DNA of 64,000 nucleotides from an uncultured Prevotellaceae bacterium (GCA_947176895.1 CAMWSK010000009.1:1-64000), one strand, 5' to 3'; counted from the first letter of the stretch, positions 32,378 to 41,299 are shown. The notes: generated by a model not told the origin, from the sequence alone. Made by a program: numbers and translations.

Positions 32378-33081
32378 TTCTTGTGCTTTAGAATATTCCC
32401 CTCCTTCCAGATTTTATGTTTCCAAGTGGTGCCGCTAAGGTCTGCAGCACAGCTATCGGTGTTTCCGCTTGAATTTATCGTCAGTTTAACCGTTTCCGTA
32501 TATTCCAATGCGAATGCGGGAGCCGGAACATACTTATAAGCAAAAGCGGGAGCATCATACACCACCGTTGCCTTGTCCTTGTTGACAACGACAACCAGCA
32601 TATTGCCTGCATCAACATCATAATCGAAAAAATATGCTGCAAAGATCAAAGCAAAGCTCCCGTCATCAAGTGGGACTTGCAGAAAGGTACGTTGCTCGTT
32701 TTCCTGTTGCGTCAGGTGTTCCACTGTCCAAAAAGGACCATATCCCCATCTCGTCAATATCGGGTGTCCGTTATACATGATACGTACGCCCTCGTTCATT
32801 CGTCGGCCAAAAGATTCAATCGGAGAGTCCACGTTCATCTCCTTTACGTCTATCCGTTGAATATCATACATATATTTCCCATTGGACGAGAAAACTCGTT
32901 CACTGCCCCATACATAAATAGGATATTCGTCCGAAGCGGTTATCTCTTCTCCTTTTATAAACTCGGAATTGGAACCAGGAACAACAAGGCCATTCCTCCA
33001 AGTAAATATATCTTCACTCTGTGCCCATACGGCCATACAACTTGCGTAAATGCAAAGAATCAATAATACAATCTTTCTCAT
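32368..33081 (-). CDS. secreted/periplasmic protein of unknown function (candidate partner or immunity protein)
   Basis: Signal peptide MRKIVLLILCIYASCMAVWAQ; 8 nt downstream of the gene at 33090..34190; overlaps the ligase gene by 10 nt. Confidence 0.7.
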   Translation of the reverse strand: MRKIVLLILCIYASCMAVWAQSEDIFTWRNGLVVPGSNSEFIKGEEITASDEYPIYVWGSERVFSSNGKYMYDIQRIDVKEMNVDSPIESFGRRMNEGVRIMYNGHPILTRWGYGPFWTVEHLTQQENEQRTFLQVPLDDGSFALIFAAYFFDYDVDAGNMLVVVVNKDKATVVYDAPAFAYKYVPAPAFALEYTETVKLTINSSGNTDSCAADLSGTTWKHKIWKEGNILKHKKWK

Positions 33082-33089
33082 TTCTGTTA

Positions 33090-34190
33090 CTATTTATAAT
33101 AATAATAAAATTCTACTTTACCTTTCTTTCCTGAGCCATAACTGTAGCTAAGTAATGTTTTGCTTTCTCGTTTATTTGCTCCCGTATCCATTGTATTCGG
33201 AACTTGTCCACCCCATGAGGGAGATTTACCTCCTTCTCCTGGTACTACCACAACCACGTGTCCACTATTATTACCGGGTGCTATATATCCAGCAACCACG
33301 AAATAGCCTTGGTTAGCCAAAGACTGTGCTTCCGACAACTGTATCTTTCGCCAATGCTCCGGAGTTTTTCGCCAGTACATTGTCATTTCATTGGCCATAC
33401 AGTTCATTCCAGAAGGCAGGAAACCGAAGAGTTCTTTAAACATTTCCTGAACACCATAGTTGCAAGCAGAAAGAGATGTGCTTCCTACCCGTTTTGTTGC
33501 CCGTTGGACAGCCAATGGCGCAGCAGCAGTGATTCTTTCTGCTGTCACTTTAGTTGGTTGGGCAACAGAGCCACCTCCTCCGCCAGAGGAAGAGCCGCCA
33601 CCGGTAGAGGTTGACCCTCCTCCCCCTCCTCCGGGTTTATTCCCCTCTCCCTGACCTGTTTCCAAGTCATCTCTTGGATTCTTTCCACAGATACAGGGAT
33701 AAGTATGACAAACAGGACAGCATCCGCATGATCCATTCTTCTTCTCCTGATGACAGATGTCACAGGTTTCACTCGTACTACAGATGCATTCATTTAGATT
33801 CTTGCCATACGTATCACACTTTGGATATATAACAAAACATGTGCATTCTGTCTCGGATTTATGGCAAAAAGAACAAGTTATGTACCCTCCATCCTCAGGC
33901 GCTAAAGTTCCCGATGCTCTGCGCGAACGTGGAATGCGGGAACTCTTTGATTCCTGAATGTTTAAAAATAGATGAAAACCATCACCACTGTCTAATTTCC
34001 GCATGGAAGAAAGCGACGGATTCCGAACAAAGCGAAACACCGTCTCGCCCTTTTGTATTCTTGTACCGCAAATCATCGATCCATCCATGCGAGTAGCAAT
34101 GAAATACCCTGTAAAATGTGTCTTCTCAAAGTTATAGGAAAGATTTGCTTGCCCTGTTCCTCTAAAAAGAAGGGAACTCCTCATGCCCAT
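33090..34190 (-). CDS. Cys-rich zinc-ribbon-like repeats + poly-Gly linker + papain-like (NlpC/P60/CHAP-type) C-terminal domain, putative effector/toxin; 5' end probably degraded
   Basis: CSFCHKSETECTC..CDTYGKNLNECIC..CDICHQEKKNGSCGC..CPVCHTYPCIC; GGGGGGSTSTGGGSSSGGGGG linker; ACNYGVQEMF (Cys) ... NNSGHVVVVVPG (His). Confidence 0.65.
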   Translation of the reverse strand: MGMRSSLLFRGTGQANLSYNFEKTHFTGYFIATRMDGSMICGTRIQKGETVFRFVRNPSLSSMRKLDSGDGFHLFLNIQESKSSRIPRSRRASGTLAPEDGGYITCSFCHKSETECTCFVIYPKCDTYGKNLNECICSTSETCDICHQEKKNGSCGCCPVCHTYPCICGKNPRDDLETGQGEGNKPGGGGGGSTSTGGGSSSGGGGGSVAQPTKVTAERITAAAPLAVQRATKRVGSTSLSACNYGVQEMFKELFGFLPSGMNCMANEMTMYWRKTPEHWRKIQLSEAQSLANQGYFVVAGYIAPGNNSGHVVVVVPGEGGKSPSWGGQVPNTMDTGANKRESKTLLSYSYGSGKKGKVEFYYYYK

Positions 34191-34204
34191 AATTATGACT
34201 ATGA

Positions 34205-34386
34205 ATCCAATATTGTCATTCCTCTTTCAATAATATTCACCTCTAATTTTGTTCCTAATACTCCGTCATCTGGACAAGGAACCGCAATCGGTTTGTTAAC
34301 GGACAACAAATATAATGAATTTTCCACAAAACGTGTGGGTCGGGGACAAGAAATCCATATTGCACCCCATTCGGTGAAAAGTTATT
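34205..34386 (-). pseudogene. frame-disrupted 5' coding remnant upstream of 33090..34190
   Basis: Open minus-strand frame without ATG: ..FTEWGAIWISCPRPTRFVENSLYLLSVNKPIAVPCPDDGVLGTKLEVNIIERGMTILDS*, beginning at the right direct repeat. Confidence 0.4.
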
Positions 34387-34395
34387 ACGTACCAT
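34380..34395. repeat. 16-bp direct repeat, right copy
   Basis: AGTTATTACGTACCAT, identical to 30639..30654. Confidence 0.9.
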
Positions 34396-34607
34396 TCCTT
34401 ATTTTTGTCATCGCAAATCCAATGATGATGGCTACAAAAAAAAACGAAAAATGTGTGGAGGATGATGGGTGGTGGAGGCAGGAGGCAGTAAGACAGGGAC
34501 ACCATCGCACATGTGTCAAATTTGTGGACGTCGGGCCGTTAATCTATTGGACATCGAGTGATGTATATGTATTTTTAATGTTTTGGAAAATAGGTGATTA
34601 TTGTCTT

Positions 34608-34623
34608 TGGCATGCTATTTGTA
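34608..34623 (+). promoter_or_regulatory. candidate sigma-54 (-24/-12) promoter of the efflux operon
   Basis: TGGCATG-CTAT-TTGTA versus TGGCACG-N4-TTGCW; correct spacing; 40-52 nt upstream of the adaptor gene. Confidence 0.5.
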
Positions 34624-34662
34624 TTTGTCATCAGGGAACCATTCTATCCTAACAGATAAACA

Positions 34663-35931
34663 ATGCAAATGAACAATCAGGGTATGGACACAAAAATCGA
34701 GAAACGTTCTCGGTTCTCAAAGAAAATGATGTATGTACTTTTGGGGCTAAGCGTAGTGCTCTTCGCCCTGGTGTGGATTTCTCTTCGGGTCACTTCATCC
34801 TCGATGGATGTGGACAAGGGTGGGGTAACCATCTCCGCCGTGAGGAAAGGGGAGTTTGTGGATTACATCCGCGTGGTAGGACAAGTGATTCCCGACCACA
34901 TCATCTATCTGGATGCCATTGAGGGCGGACGGGTGGAGGAGCGTTTGATAGAGGAAGGGGCGCAGGTGAAAGCCGGAGATGTGATTTTGCGCCTGAGCAA
35001 TCCCCTGTTGAACATTGGTATTCTGCAAAGCGAGGCCGACCTGGCTTATCAAGAGAATGAGCTGCGCAATACGCGCCTGAACATGGAGCAAGAGCATCTT
35101 CGCCTGAAGCAGGAACGCATTATGCTGAACAAAGAGTGGGTGCAAAAGCAACGTCGCTATCAGCAAAATACGCATTTGTATGAAAGGCAGTTAATTTCTC
35201 GGGAAGATTATTTGCGGGCAGAGGAAGATTTTCATACCGTCACGGAGCAAATCAACGTGTTGGATGAAAGAATCAGACAGGATATGCAGTTGCGCACGAA
35301 GCAATTGCAAAGCCTGAACGAGAATATACAAAACATTAGAAGAAGCCTGCAGCTGGTGCGCGAACGCATGGAGAACCTAAAGGTAAAGGCACCCGCTGAC
35401 GGACAGTTGGGCAACCTCGAGGCCCAGATAGGGCAGTCTATCGCTCAGGGTGAGCGCATAGGACAAATCATCACACCCGAATTGAAAATAGAAGCCAGGA
35501 TAGACGAGCATTATGTGGAACGTATTCATCCCGGCCTGTCGGCCACCTTTGAACGTGAGGGGAAGAAATATAGGTTGAGCATGTCAAAGGTCTATCCTGA
35601 AGTGCAGGATGGACAATTCCGCACAGACTTGCATTTCATCGCAGAACGGCCCGTAAATATCCGTTCCGGACAGACGTATCACTTGGATTTGCAGTTGGGT
35701 GATTCCGCTGAGGCGCTTCTGCTGCCCCGCGGCAGTTTCTATCAGTCGAGCGGAGGGGGATATGTGTATGTGGTGGATGATGAGGAGAAGGTCGCTCGCC
35801 TGCGTCACATACGATTGGGAAGGCAAAACCCGTTATATTATGAGGTGTTGGAAGGGTTGCTTCCCGGAGAGAAAGTGATAATTTCCACCTATGACTTCTA
35901 TGGTAAAAACGAACGATTGAATTTACGATGA
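34663..35931 (+). CDS. HlyD/MacA-type periplasmic adaptor subunit
   Basis: Single TM; IRVVGQVIPDHIIYLDAIEGGRVEERLIEEGAQVKAGDVILRLSNP; coiled-coil; VKAPADGQLGNLEAQIGQSI. Confidence 0.93.
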   Translation: MQMNNQGMDTKIEKRSRFSKKMMYVLLGLSVVLFALVWISLRVTSSSMDVDKGGVTISAVRKGEFVDYIRVVGQVIPDHIIYLDAIEGGRVEERLIEEGAQVKAGDVILRLSNPLLNIGILQSEADLAYQENELRNTRLNMEQEHLRLKQERIMLNKEWVQKQRRYQQNTHLYERQLISREDYLRAEEDFHTVTEQINVLDERIRQDMQLRTKQLQSLNENIQNIRRSLQLVRERMENLKVKAPADGQLGNLEAQIGQSIAQGERIGQIITPELKIEARIDEHYVERIHPGLSATFEREGKKYRLSMSKVYPEVQDGQFRTDLHFIAERPVNIRSGQTYHLDLQLGDSAEALLLPRGSFYQSSGGGYVYVVDDEEKVARLRHIRLGRQNPLYYEVLEGLLPGEKVIISTYDFYGKNERLNLR

Positions 35932-38336
35932 TGGAATATTTGTCTCAGATTATTAAAAGCCAAAGGACCAAGAAATCGCTTTCGGCTCTGAATCTCTTTG
36001 GCCTTTCCGTGTGCATCGGTGCGGCACTGCTGATTCTGTTTTATGTGAGGTTTGAGTTAAGTTTTGACACGTTTCATGAGGGCGACCGAATCTATCGGGT
36101 GGAGAGTAGGCTGCATGAGGGAAAGGTCTTGACAGACAACTGGGCCACGACCACCTTTGGTCATGCACCCGTGATGGCCCGCGAGATTCCGGGCATCGAA
36201 CAATATGCACGGGTGACGGCGCAGGATCGCGAACAGGAAGTGACCTATCAAGACCGCCAGTTCATGGAAGAGGATTATTGCTATACGGAACCCTCTTTCT
36301 TTGACTTGTTCAACTTCCCCATAGTCAAGGGGGAGAAGACGGGTCAGCTGGTGCGCCCCAACACGGTGGTGGTGACGGAGAGTACGGCGCACAGATATTT
36401 CGCAGATGGCGACCCTATAGGGAAAATCCTGACGTTTAAGACTCCCGCGGCGGAACAACATTTCGAGGTGACCGGCATCATCGCTGACATGCCCTATAAT
36501 TCTCATTTGCGCTATGACTTTTTGTTGTCTTACTCCTCCATTCCTGAGACACGTCGCGACATTTGGTTCGTTCATGGCGTGTACACCTATGTTCGTCTTG
36601 AACCGGGTAAACGGCCCGACGACATTGCCGAGGGGTTTCATGCGATATCACATAAGTATAAGACTGCGGCATTGAACCATAAGGATTGGCGGGTAGAGTT
36701 GGTGCCGTTAAAGGACATACACCTGACTCCTCGCAAGTCGTATGAAAAAGAAGAGAAGGGTAGCAGGACTGCCGTACAGATTCTCTTCATCATGGCCATC
36801 GCCTTGTTGCTTATCGGGTGGGGTAATGCCCTGAACCTGACCATTGCGAGGTATTTGGAACGGGGGCGGGAGTTTGGACTGCGCAAGGTGTTTGGAGCGT
36901 CTCGCCGACAAATCATCGTGCAGGGTTTGTTGGAATCCGCGTTGTTTAACCTGTTGGCCTTGGTCATGGCTTTGGGATGGATAGAGGTCTTGTTGCCAAC
37001 GGTGTCGCGCTGGGTCGGCCGGAATTTTGCCTTCGATGTGCTCTATTCCTGGGAATGTTGGGGCATGTTGGCTGCCGTTTTCCTGTGCGGAACCTTGTTT
37101 GTCGGGTTGTATCCGTCGTTCCTGCTTACCCGCATCCGTCCGTCAGACATCATGCGGGGCAAGTACTTGCATAGCCGAAGGGGAAACAGCATCCGGAAGA
37201 TACTGATGGTTGTTCAGTTTGTCGCGTCTTTCGTCTTGGTGTCGGGTACCCTGGTTGTGGTAAAGCAAGTACAATATATGCAACAGAAAACCGCATCCGA
37301 GTCGTATAATCGCATTGTCGTATTGAAACATCCTGCCTTGACGGACAACATGGACGTGCAGATGTTGAACTTCAAGAAACGGTTGGAGCAAGAGTCTTAT
37401 ATCCGTTGTGTGGCGGTGTCGGGGGCTGTGCCCGGTGCCGAGGTGGCAAACTATTTTACTAACCGCCCCTACGGAAGCGACATGTCGGAGGTGAAACTGA
37501 TACAAATGTTTGCTGTGGACGTTGATTATCTGTTGCTGTATGGGTTGCAACCTGTGTGTGGACGTGGCTTTTCCGAGGACTATGGAAATGAACTGAACAA
37601 GGTGGTATTGAACGAAGAGGCGGTGCGCTTGCTGGGTTTTGCTTCTGCGGAGGACGCCATAGGCCGGCGGTTGTCAATGGAGGTTCTGAAAGAACCGCTT
37701 GAGGTGATAGGTGTGGTGAGGAACTATCACCAGCAGTCATTGGCCGAGTCCTATAAGCCGATAATGTTTTTCATCAAGGAGCGTGTGCCCTTGATAGCGA
37801 CCCCATATATCTCTATTCAGTTAAACACGGAAATCGACTCTACACAATTGGACAGGATAGAGCGCATCTATAAAACGTATTTTCCTTCAGCCGTATTCTC
37901 CTGCTTCAGACTGAAAGATTACAATGACGATATATACAAATCGGACCGTAATTTCAGTTGGATTTTTATGTGTGCGTCGTTGCTTGCCATCTTTGTCGCG
38001 TGTTTGGGACTATGGATTATGACTCTCTTCTCTACGATGGCTCGTGTAAAGGAGATAGGCATAAGGAAGGTGTTGGGTGCTGACAGGAAAAGCCTTCTTC
38101 TGGTGTTGACGAAGGAACTGATAGGCCTGACGCTATTGGCCACCGTGCTGGGTACCCCCCTGTCGGTGGTGTTGATGGACGGGTGGCTGAAAACGTATGC
38201 TTTCCATATCACCCAGCCTTGGTGGGGATATGCCATGGCCTTTGGGGTGATGTTGCTGGTGGTGTTGCTGACGGTGGCTCATCAGGTATGGCGTGTGATA
38301 CGTTTGAAACCCATGGATGTGTTAAGGAATGAATAA
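35928..38336 (+). CDS. ABC transporter permease (MacB/FtsX family)
   Basis: GREFGLRKVFGASRRQIIVQGLLES, KEIGIRKVLGADRKSLLLVLTKE, C-terminal RLKPMDVLRNE. Confidence 0.95.
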   Translation: MMEYLSQIIKSQRTKKSLSALNLFGLSVCIGAALLILFYVRFELSFDTFHEGDRIYRVESRLHEGKVLTDNWATTTFGHAPVMAREIPGIEQYARVTAQDREQEVTYQDRQFMEEDYCYTEPSFFDLFNFPIVKGEKTGQLVRPNTVVVTESTAHRYFADGDPIGKILTFKTPAAEQHFEVTGIIADMPYNSHLRYDFLLSYSSIPETRRDIWFVHGVYTYVRLEPGKRPDDIAEGFHAISHKYKTAALNHKDWRVELVPLKDIHLTPRKSYEKEEKGSRTAVQILFIMAIALLLIGWGNALNLTIARYLERGREFGLRKVFGASRRQIIVQGLLESALFNLLALVMALGWIEVLLPTVSRWVGRNFAFDVLYSWECWGMLAAVFLCGTLFVGLYPSFLLTRIRPSDIMRGKYLHSRRGNSIRKILMVVQFVASFVLVSGTLVVVKQVQYMQQKTASESYNRIVVLKHPALTDNMDVQMLNFKKRLEQESYIRCVAVSGAVPGAEVANYFTNRPYGSDMSEVKLIQMFAVDVDYLLLYGLQPVCGRGFSEDYGNELNKVVLNEEAVRLLGFASAEDAIGRRLSMEVLKEPLEVIGVVRNYHQQSLAESYKPIMFFIKERVPLIATPYISIQLNTEIDSTQLDRIERIYKTYFPSAVFSCFRLKDYNDDIYKSDRNFSWIFMCASLLAIFVACLGLWIMTLFSTMARVKEIGIRKVLGADRKSLLLVLTKELIGLTLLATVLGTPLSVVLMDGWLKTYAFHITQPWWGYAMAFGVMLLVVLLTVAHQVWRVIRLKPMDVLRNE

Positions 38337-38356
38337 GTCTGACAAGGTGTAAGAAT

Positions 38357-39028
38357 ATGATTAAAACAGAAAACCTTTCAATGGTCTTCACAACTGAGGA
38401 GGTGCAGACCCGCGCGTTGAGTGGCGTAAGTTTAGAGATTGGACAAGGCGAGTTTGTGGCCATCATGGGGCCTTCGGGATGTGGAAAATCCACATTGCTG
38501 AACATCCTGGGCACACTGGACACGCCAACCTCCGGCAAATATTTTATTCATGGGAAGGACATGACCCAAATGAATGAGAGCCGGTTGACCATGTTTCGTA
38601 AGAGAAATATCGGATTCGTTTTTCAAAGTTTTAATTTGATAGACGAACTGACCGTGTTTGAAAACGTGGAACTGCCTTTGGTCTATTTGGGTATGCGAAA
38701 GAAGGAACGAACAATCAGGGTGATGACCGTGCTGGAACAAATGAATATGGCTCATCGTGCCGCACACTTTCCGCAGCAATTGTCAGGAGGCCAACAACAG
38801 CGGGTTGCCATTGCCCGAGCCGTCGTTACGGACTGTCCGTTGATATTGGCTGATGAACCTACGGGCAATTTGGACTCTGCCCACGGAGTTGAGGTGATGA
38901 CATTGCTGCAACAACTGAACCGAAAAGGAACCACCATCATCATGGTTACGCACTCGGAAAGGGATGCCGGCTACGCGAATCGAATCATCTATCTGCTGGA
39001 TGGCAGGATTGTAGGTGGAAGAGGATGA
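38357..39028 (+). CDS. ABC transporter ATP-binding protein (MacB/LolD type)
   Basis: GPSGCGKSTLLN, QLSGGQQQRVAIARA, LILADEPTGNLD, MVTHSERDA. Confidence 0.97.
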   Translation: MIKTENLSMVFTTEEVQTRALSGVSLEIGQGEFVAIMGPSGCGKSTLLNILGTLDTPTSGKYFIHGKDMTQMNESRLTMFRKRNIGFVFQSFNLIDELTVFENVELPLVYLGMRKKERTIRVMTVLEQMNMAHRAAHFPQQLSGGQQQRVAIARAVVTDCPLILADEPTGNLDSAHGVEVMTLLQQLNRKGTTIIMVTHSERDAGYANRIIYLLDGRIVGGRG

Positions 39029-39040
39029 GGGAAAACAAAT

Positions 39041-39072
39041 GATGACGGGTGCCTAATAAGGCACCCGTCATC
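39041..39072. terminator. bidirectional hairpin between convergent ABC ATPase and GH20
   Basis: GATGACGGGTGCC-TAATAA-GGCACCCGTCATC. Confidence 0.85.
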
Positions 39073-39094
39073 ATCAATAGGTTCGGTTGCAGAC

Positions 39095-40696
39095 TTATTC
39101 CACCTTGGGGCAATACTTCCAGCCCTTCCGTTTGTACATCTCGATCATTCGGGGCAAGCGGGAGCGGAAATCTTCGATGTCCTTCAGTTGGGGTTGTGTC
39201 CATTGCACCTCGCTGATGGCGGCCAGGCGGGGGAGAAGCATGTACTCCAAGTGTTCGGGAGCCGCCACATATTCCGTCCACAGGTTACATTGTGCTCCCA
39301 GGATGTACTTGCCTTCCTCCTCGGTCAGCTCGGCAGGAACGGGTTCCAGACTATACACTTTGCTCAGGGGCAGATAGCCGCCGATGCCCAAGGGCTGGGC
39401 CTGATGGTTCTTGAGCTGATAATAGTCAAAATAACATTCGCTGTTGGGGGTCATGATTACCTGGTGGTGTTGGCGTGCCGCCTGGATGCCGCCGGCGTTG
39501 CCGCGCCAGCTCATCACGATGGCATCCTCCGAGAGACCGCCTTCGAGTGTCTCGTCCCATCCGATGATGCGTCTGCCGTGCTTTTGGGCGATATAGGTCT
39601 CCAGTTCCTTGTTTATATAGGTCTGCAGTTCGCTTTCGTGCTTCAGCCCCAGCTCCTTCATCTTTGCCTGACACTTGGGGCAGGCTTTCCAGCGGTCGCG
39701 GGGGCTCTCGTCACCTCCGATGTGGATGTATTCGGAGGGGAATACGTTGCTCACCTCGTCCAGTATCTGTTTCAGGAAGGCGAGTGTCTGCGGATTGCCG
39801 GCGCAAAGCACATCGGCGCTGACACCCCAGATGCTCCATACGTCATAGGGGCCACCGGTACATCCCAGTTCGGGATACACGTGCAGGGCTGCCACCATGT
39901 GGCCGGGCAGGTCAATCTCGGGTATCACGTTGATATAGCGCTCGGCCGCATACTGCACAATCTCGCGGCACTGCTCTTGGGTATAGTACATCCCGCGGCC
40001 ATATTCCTGCCCGTCGTAGATGTTCAGGTTGTGGCCGATGACGGTCTGCTTGCGGATAGAACCCTTCTTGGCAAGCTCCGGCATGCTTTTCACCTCGAAG
40101 CGCCATCCCTGGTCGTCGGTGATGTGCCAGTGGAGTTGGTTGCATCCGTGAAGCGCAAGGATGTCGATGTATCGCTTGACCTCCTCCACGGGGAAGAAGT
40201 GGCGGGCGACGTCCAGATGTGCACCCCGGTAGCCGAAGCGGGGTTCGTCCTGAATGGTCACGTAGGGCAGGCGCAGCGTGTCGGTCCGCTCCGTTCCGAT
40301 GGCCTTGTGCAGCGTCTGTATGCCACGGAACACGCCTTCCTCTGTGGCTCCCTGAATCAGCACACCCTTTTTGTCCACCACCAGCCTGTAGGCTTCTTTG
40401 TTCTCGCTTTTCAAGCCCAGCGACAGGCGGATGGCGGGCTTCTTGGCCTTGGGATTGAAGGTCATCGGCAGCCCCGGACCTTCCGCCATGTTGCTGACAA
40501 GCATACCGGCATTGCGGGTCATGGCCTCGTTCTGTGTGTCGACGCCCACCTCGGCGTTGGCGGTGATGACCAGTTCGCCGGTTTTTTTGGGTTGCTCCAC
40601 ACTTAACGGACGGGGAATGATTTCGTAGTTTGCCTGTGCCCATGAGGCTATGGAACAGCTCATGGCGAGGGCGGTGAGAAGGAATGTTTTTTTCAT
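39095..40696 (-). CDS. beta-N-acetylhexosaminidase (GH20)
   Basis: GYRGAHLDVARHFFPVEEVKRYID, LHWHITDDQGWRFE, PEIDLPGHMVAAL, IHIGGDESPRD. Confidence 0.96.
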   Translation of the reverse strand: MKKTFLLTALAMSCSIASWAQANYEIIPRPLSVEQPKKTGELVITANAEVGVDTQNEAMTRNAGMLVSNMAEGPGLPMTFNPKAKKPAIRLSLGLKSENKEAYRLVVDKKGVLIQGATEEGVFRGIQTLHKAIGTERTDTLRLPYVTIQDEPRFGYRGAHLDVARHFFPVEEVKRYIDILALHGCNQLHWHITDDQGWRFEVKSMPELAKKGSIRKQTVIGHNLNIYDGQEYGRGMYYTQEQCREIVQYAAERYINVIPEIDLPGHMVAALHVYPELGCTGGPYDVWSIWGVSADVLCAGNPQTLAFLKQILDEVSNVFPSEYIHIGGDESPRDRWKACPKCQAKMKELGLKHESELQTYINKELETYIAQKHGRRIIGWDETLEGGLSEDAIVMSWRGNAGGIQAARQHHQVIMTPNSECYFDYYQLKNHQAQPLGIGGYLPLSKVYSLEPVPAELTEEEGKYILGAQCNLWTEYVAAPEHLEYMLLPRLAAISEVQWTQPQLKDIEDFRSRLPRMIEMYKRKGWKYCPKVE

Positions 40697-40953
40697 GATG
40701 TTATCAGTTATGTTTTTGGGTTAATGTTTTTCCATAATCATAGTTACAAATGTAAGCAATATTCTTTAATTTCCCGCTCTTTGGTTGTCTATGATTTCTT
40801 TAATCAGTCAGGTTAATTTGTGTAAACATGTCTTTTGTTAAGCTAAACGCGTGTGGAGGGCTTTGCTGTGTAATCCGTATTTCGATGATAAATGACAAGT
40901 GGTTTAATACCAATCACTTGCTTTTATGTCATAATCCACTTGGAGAGAGGGGG

Positions 40954-41070
40954 TGAAAACATCGTGATGAATGAATGAAAACATCGCGGTGATTTGTTTC
41001 ATTCGCCGTGATGTTTTGCTTGAAACATTCGGATGTTTTTGCATCATTATTGCGATGTTTGTTTCCATTC
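40954..41070. repeat. intergenic palindromic element, mixed-core variant, copy B
   Basis: AAAACATCGTGATG.. / AAAACATCGCGGTGATTTG / TTTCATTCGCCGTGATGTTTTG / GAAACATTCGGATGTTTTTG / ..GCGATGTTTG. Confidence 0.6.
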
Positions 41071-41299
41071 ATTGGGGTTAACAAGAATTAACGATTTGTG
41101 GTACACCTGTCCGACACAAAAAATGAATACAGAGGTCGGTTGCCATAGAAAATATTTCTGTATCTTTGTCTTCGGTAAAAGATACCCGTTATGGGTTGTA
41201 ATCCTTGATGTCATAGCATTATAAAGTTATAATCGACTTTGCTGAACATCAAAAATACAGACATTTATAATTTGTTGAACTCGCGTTATATTTTAATTT

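Noticed and set aside
30639-34395. Classical IS or integrative element
   Set aside because: No transposase, integrase or terminal inverted repeats seen; only the 16-bp direct repeat, so mechanism left open.
34053-34652. 199-aa plus-strand ORF in the island edge
   Set aside because: Overlaps the 5' end of the Cys-rich gene and the likely sigma-54 promoter; low-complexity and no domain signal, so probably spurious.
39188-40606. 472-aa plus-strand ORF
   Set aside because: Antisense to an intact GH20 with catalytic motifs; His/Val-rich shadow composition.
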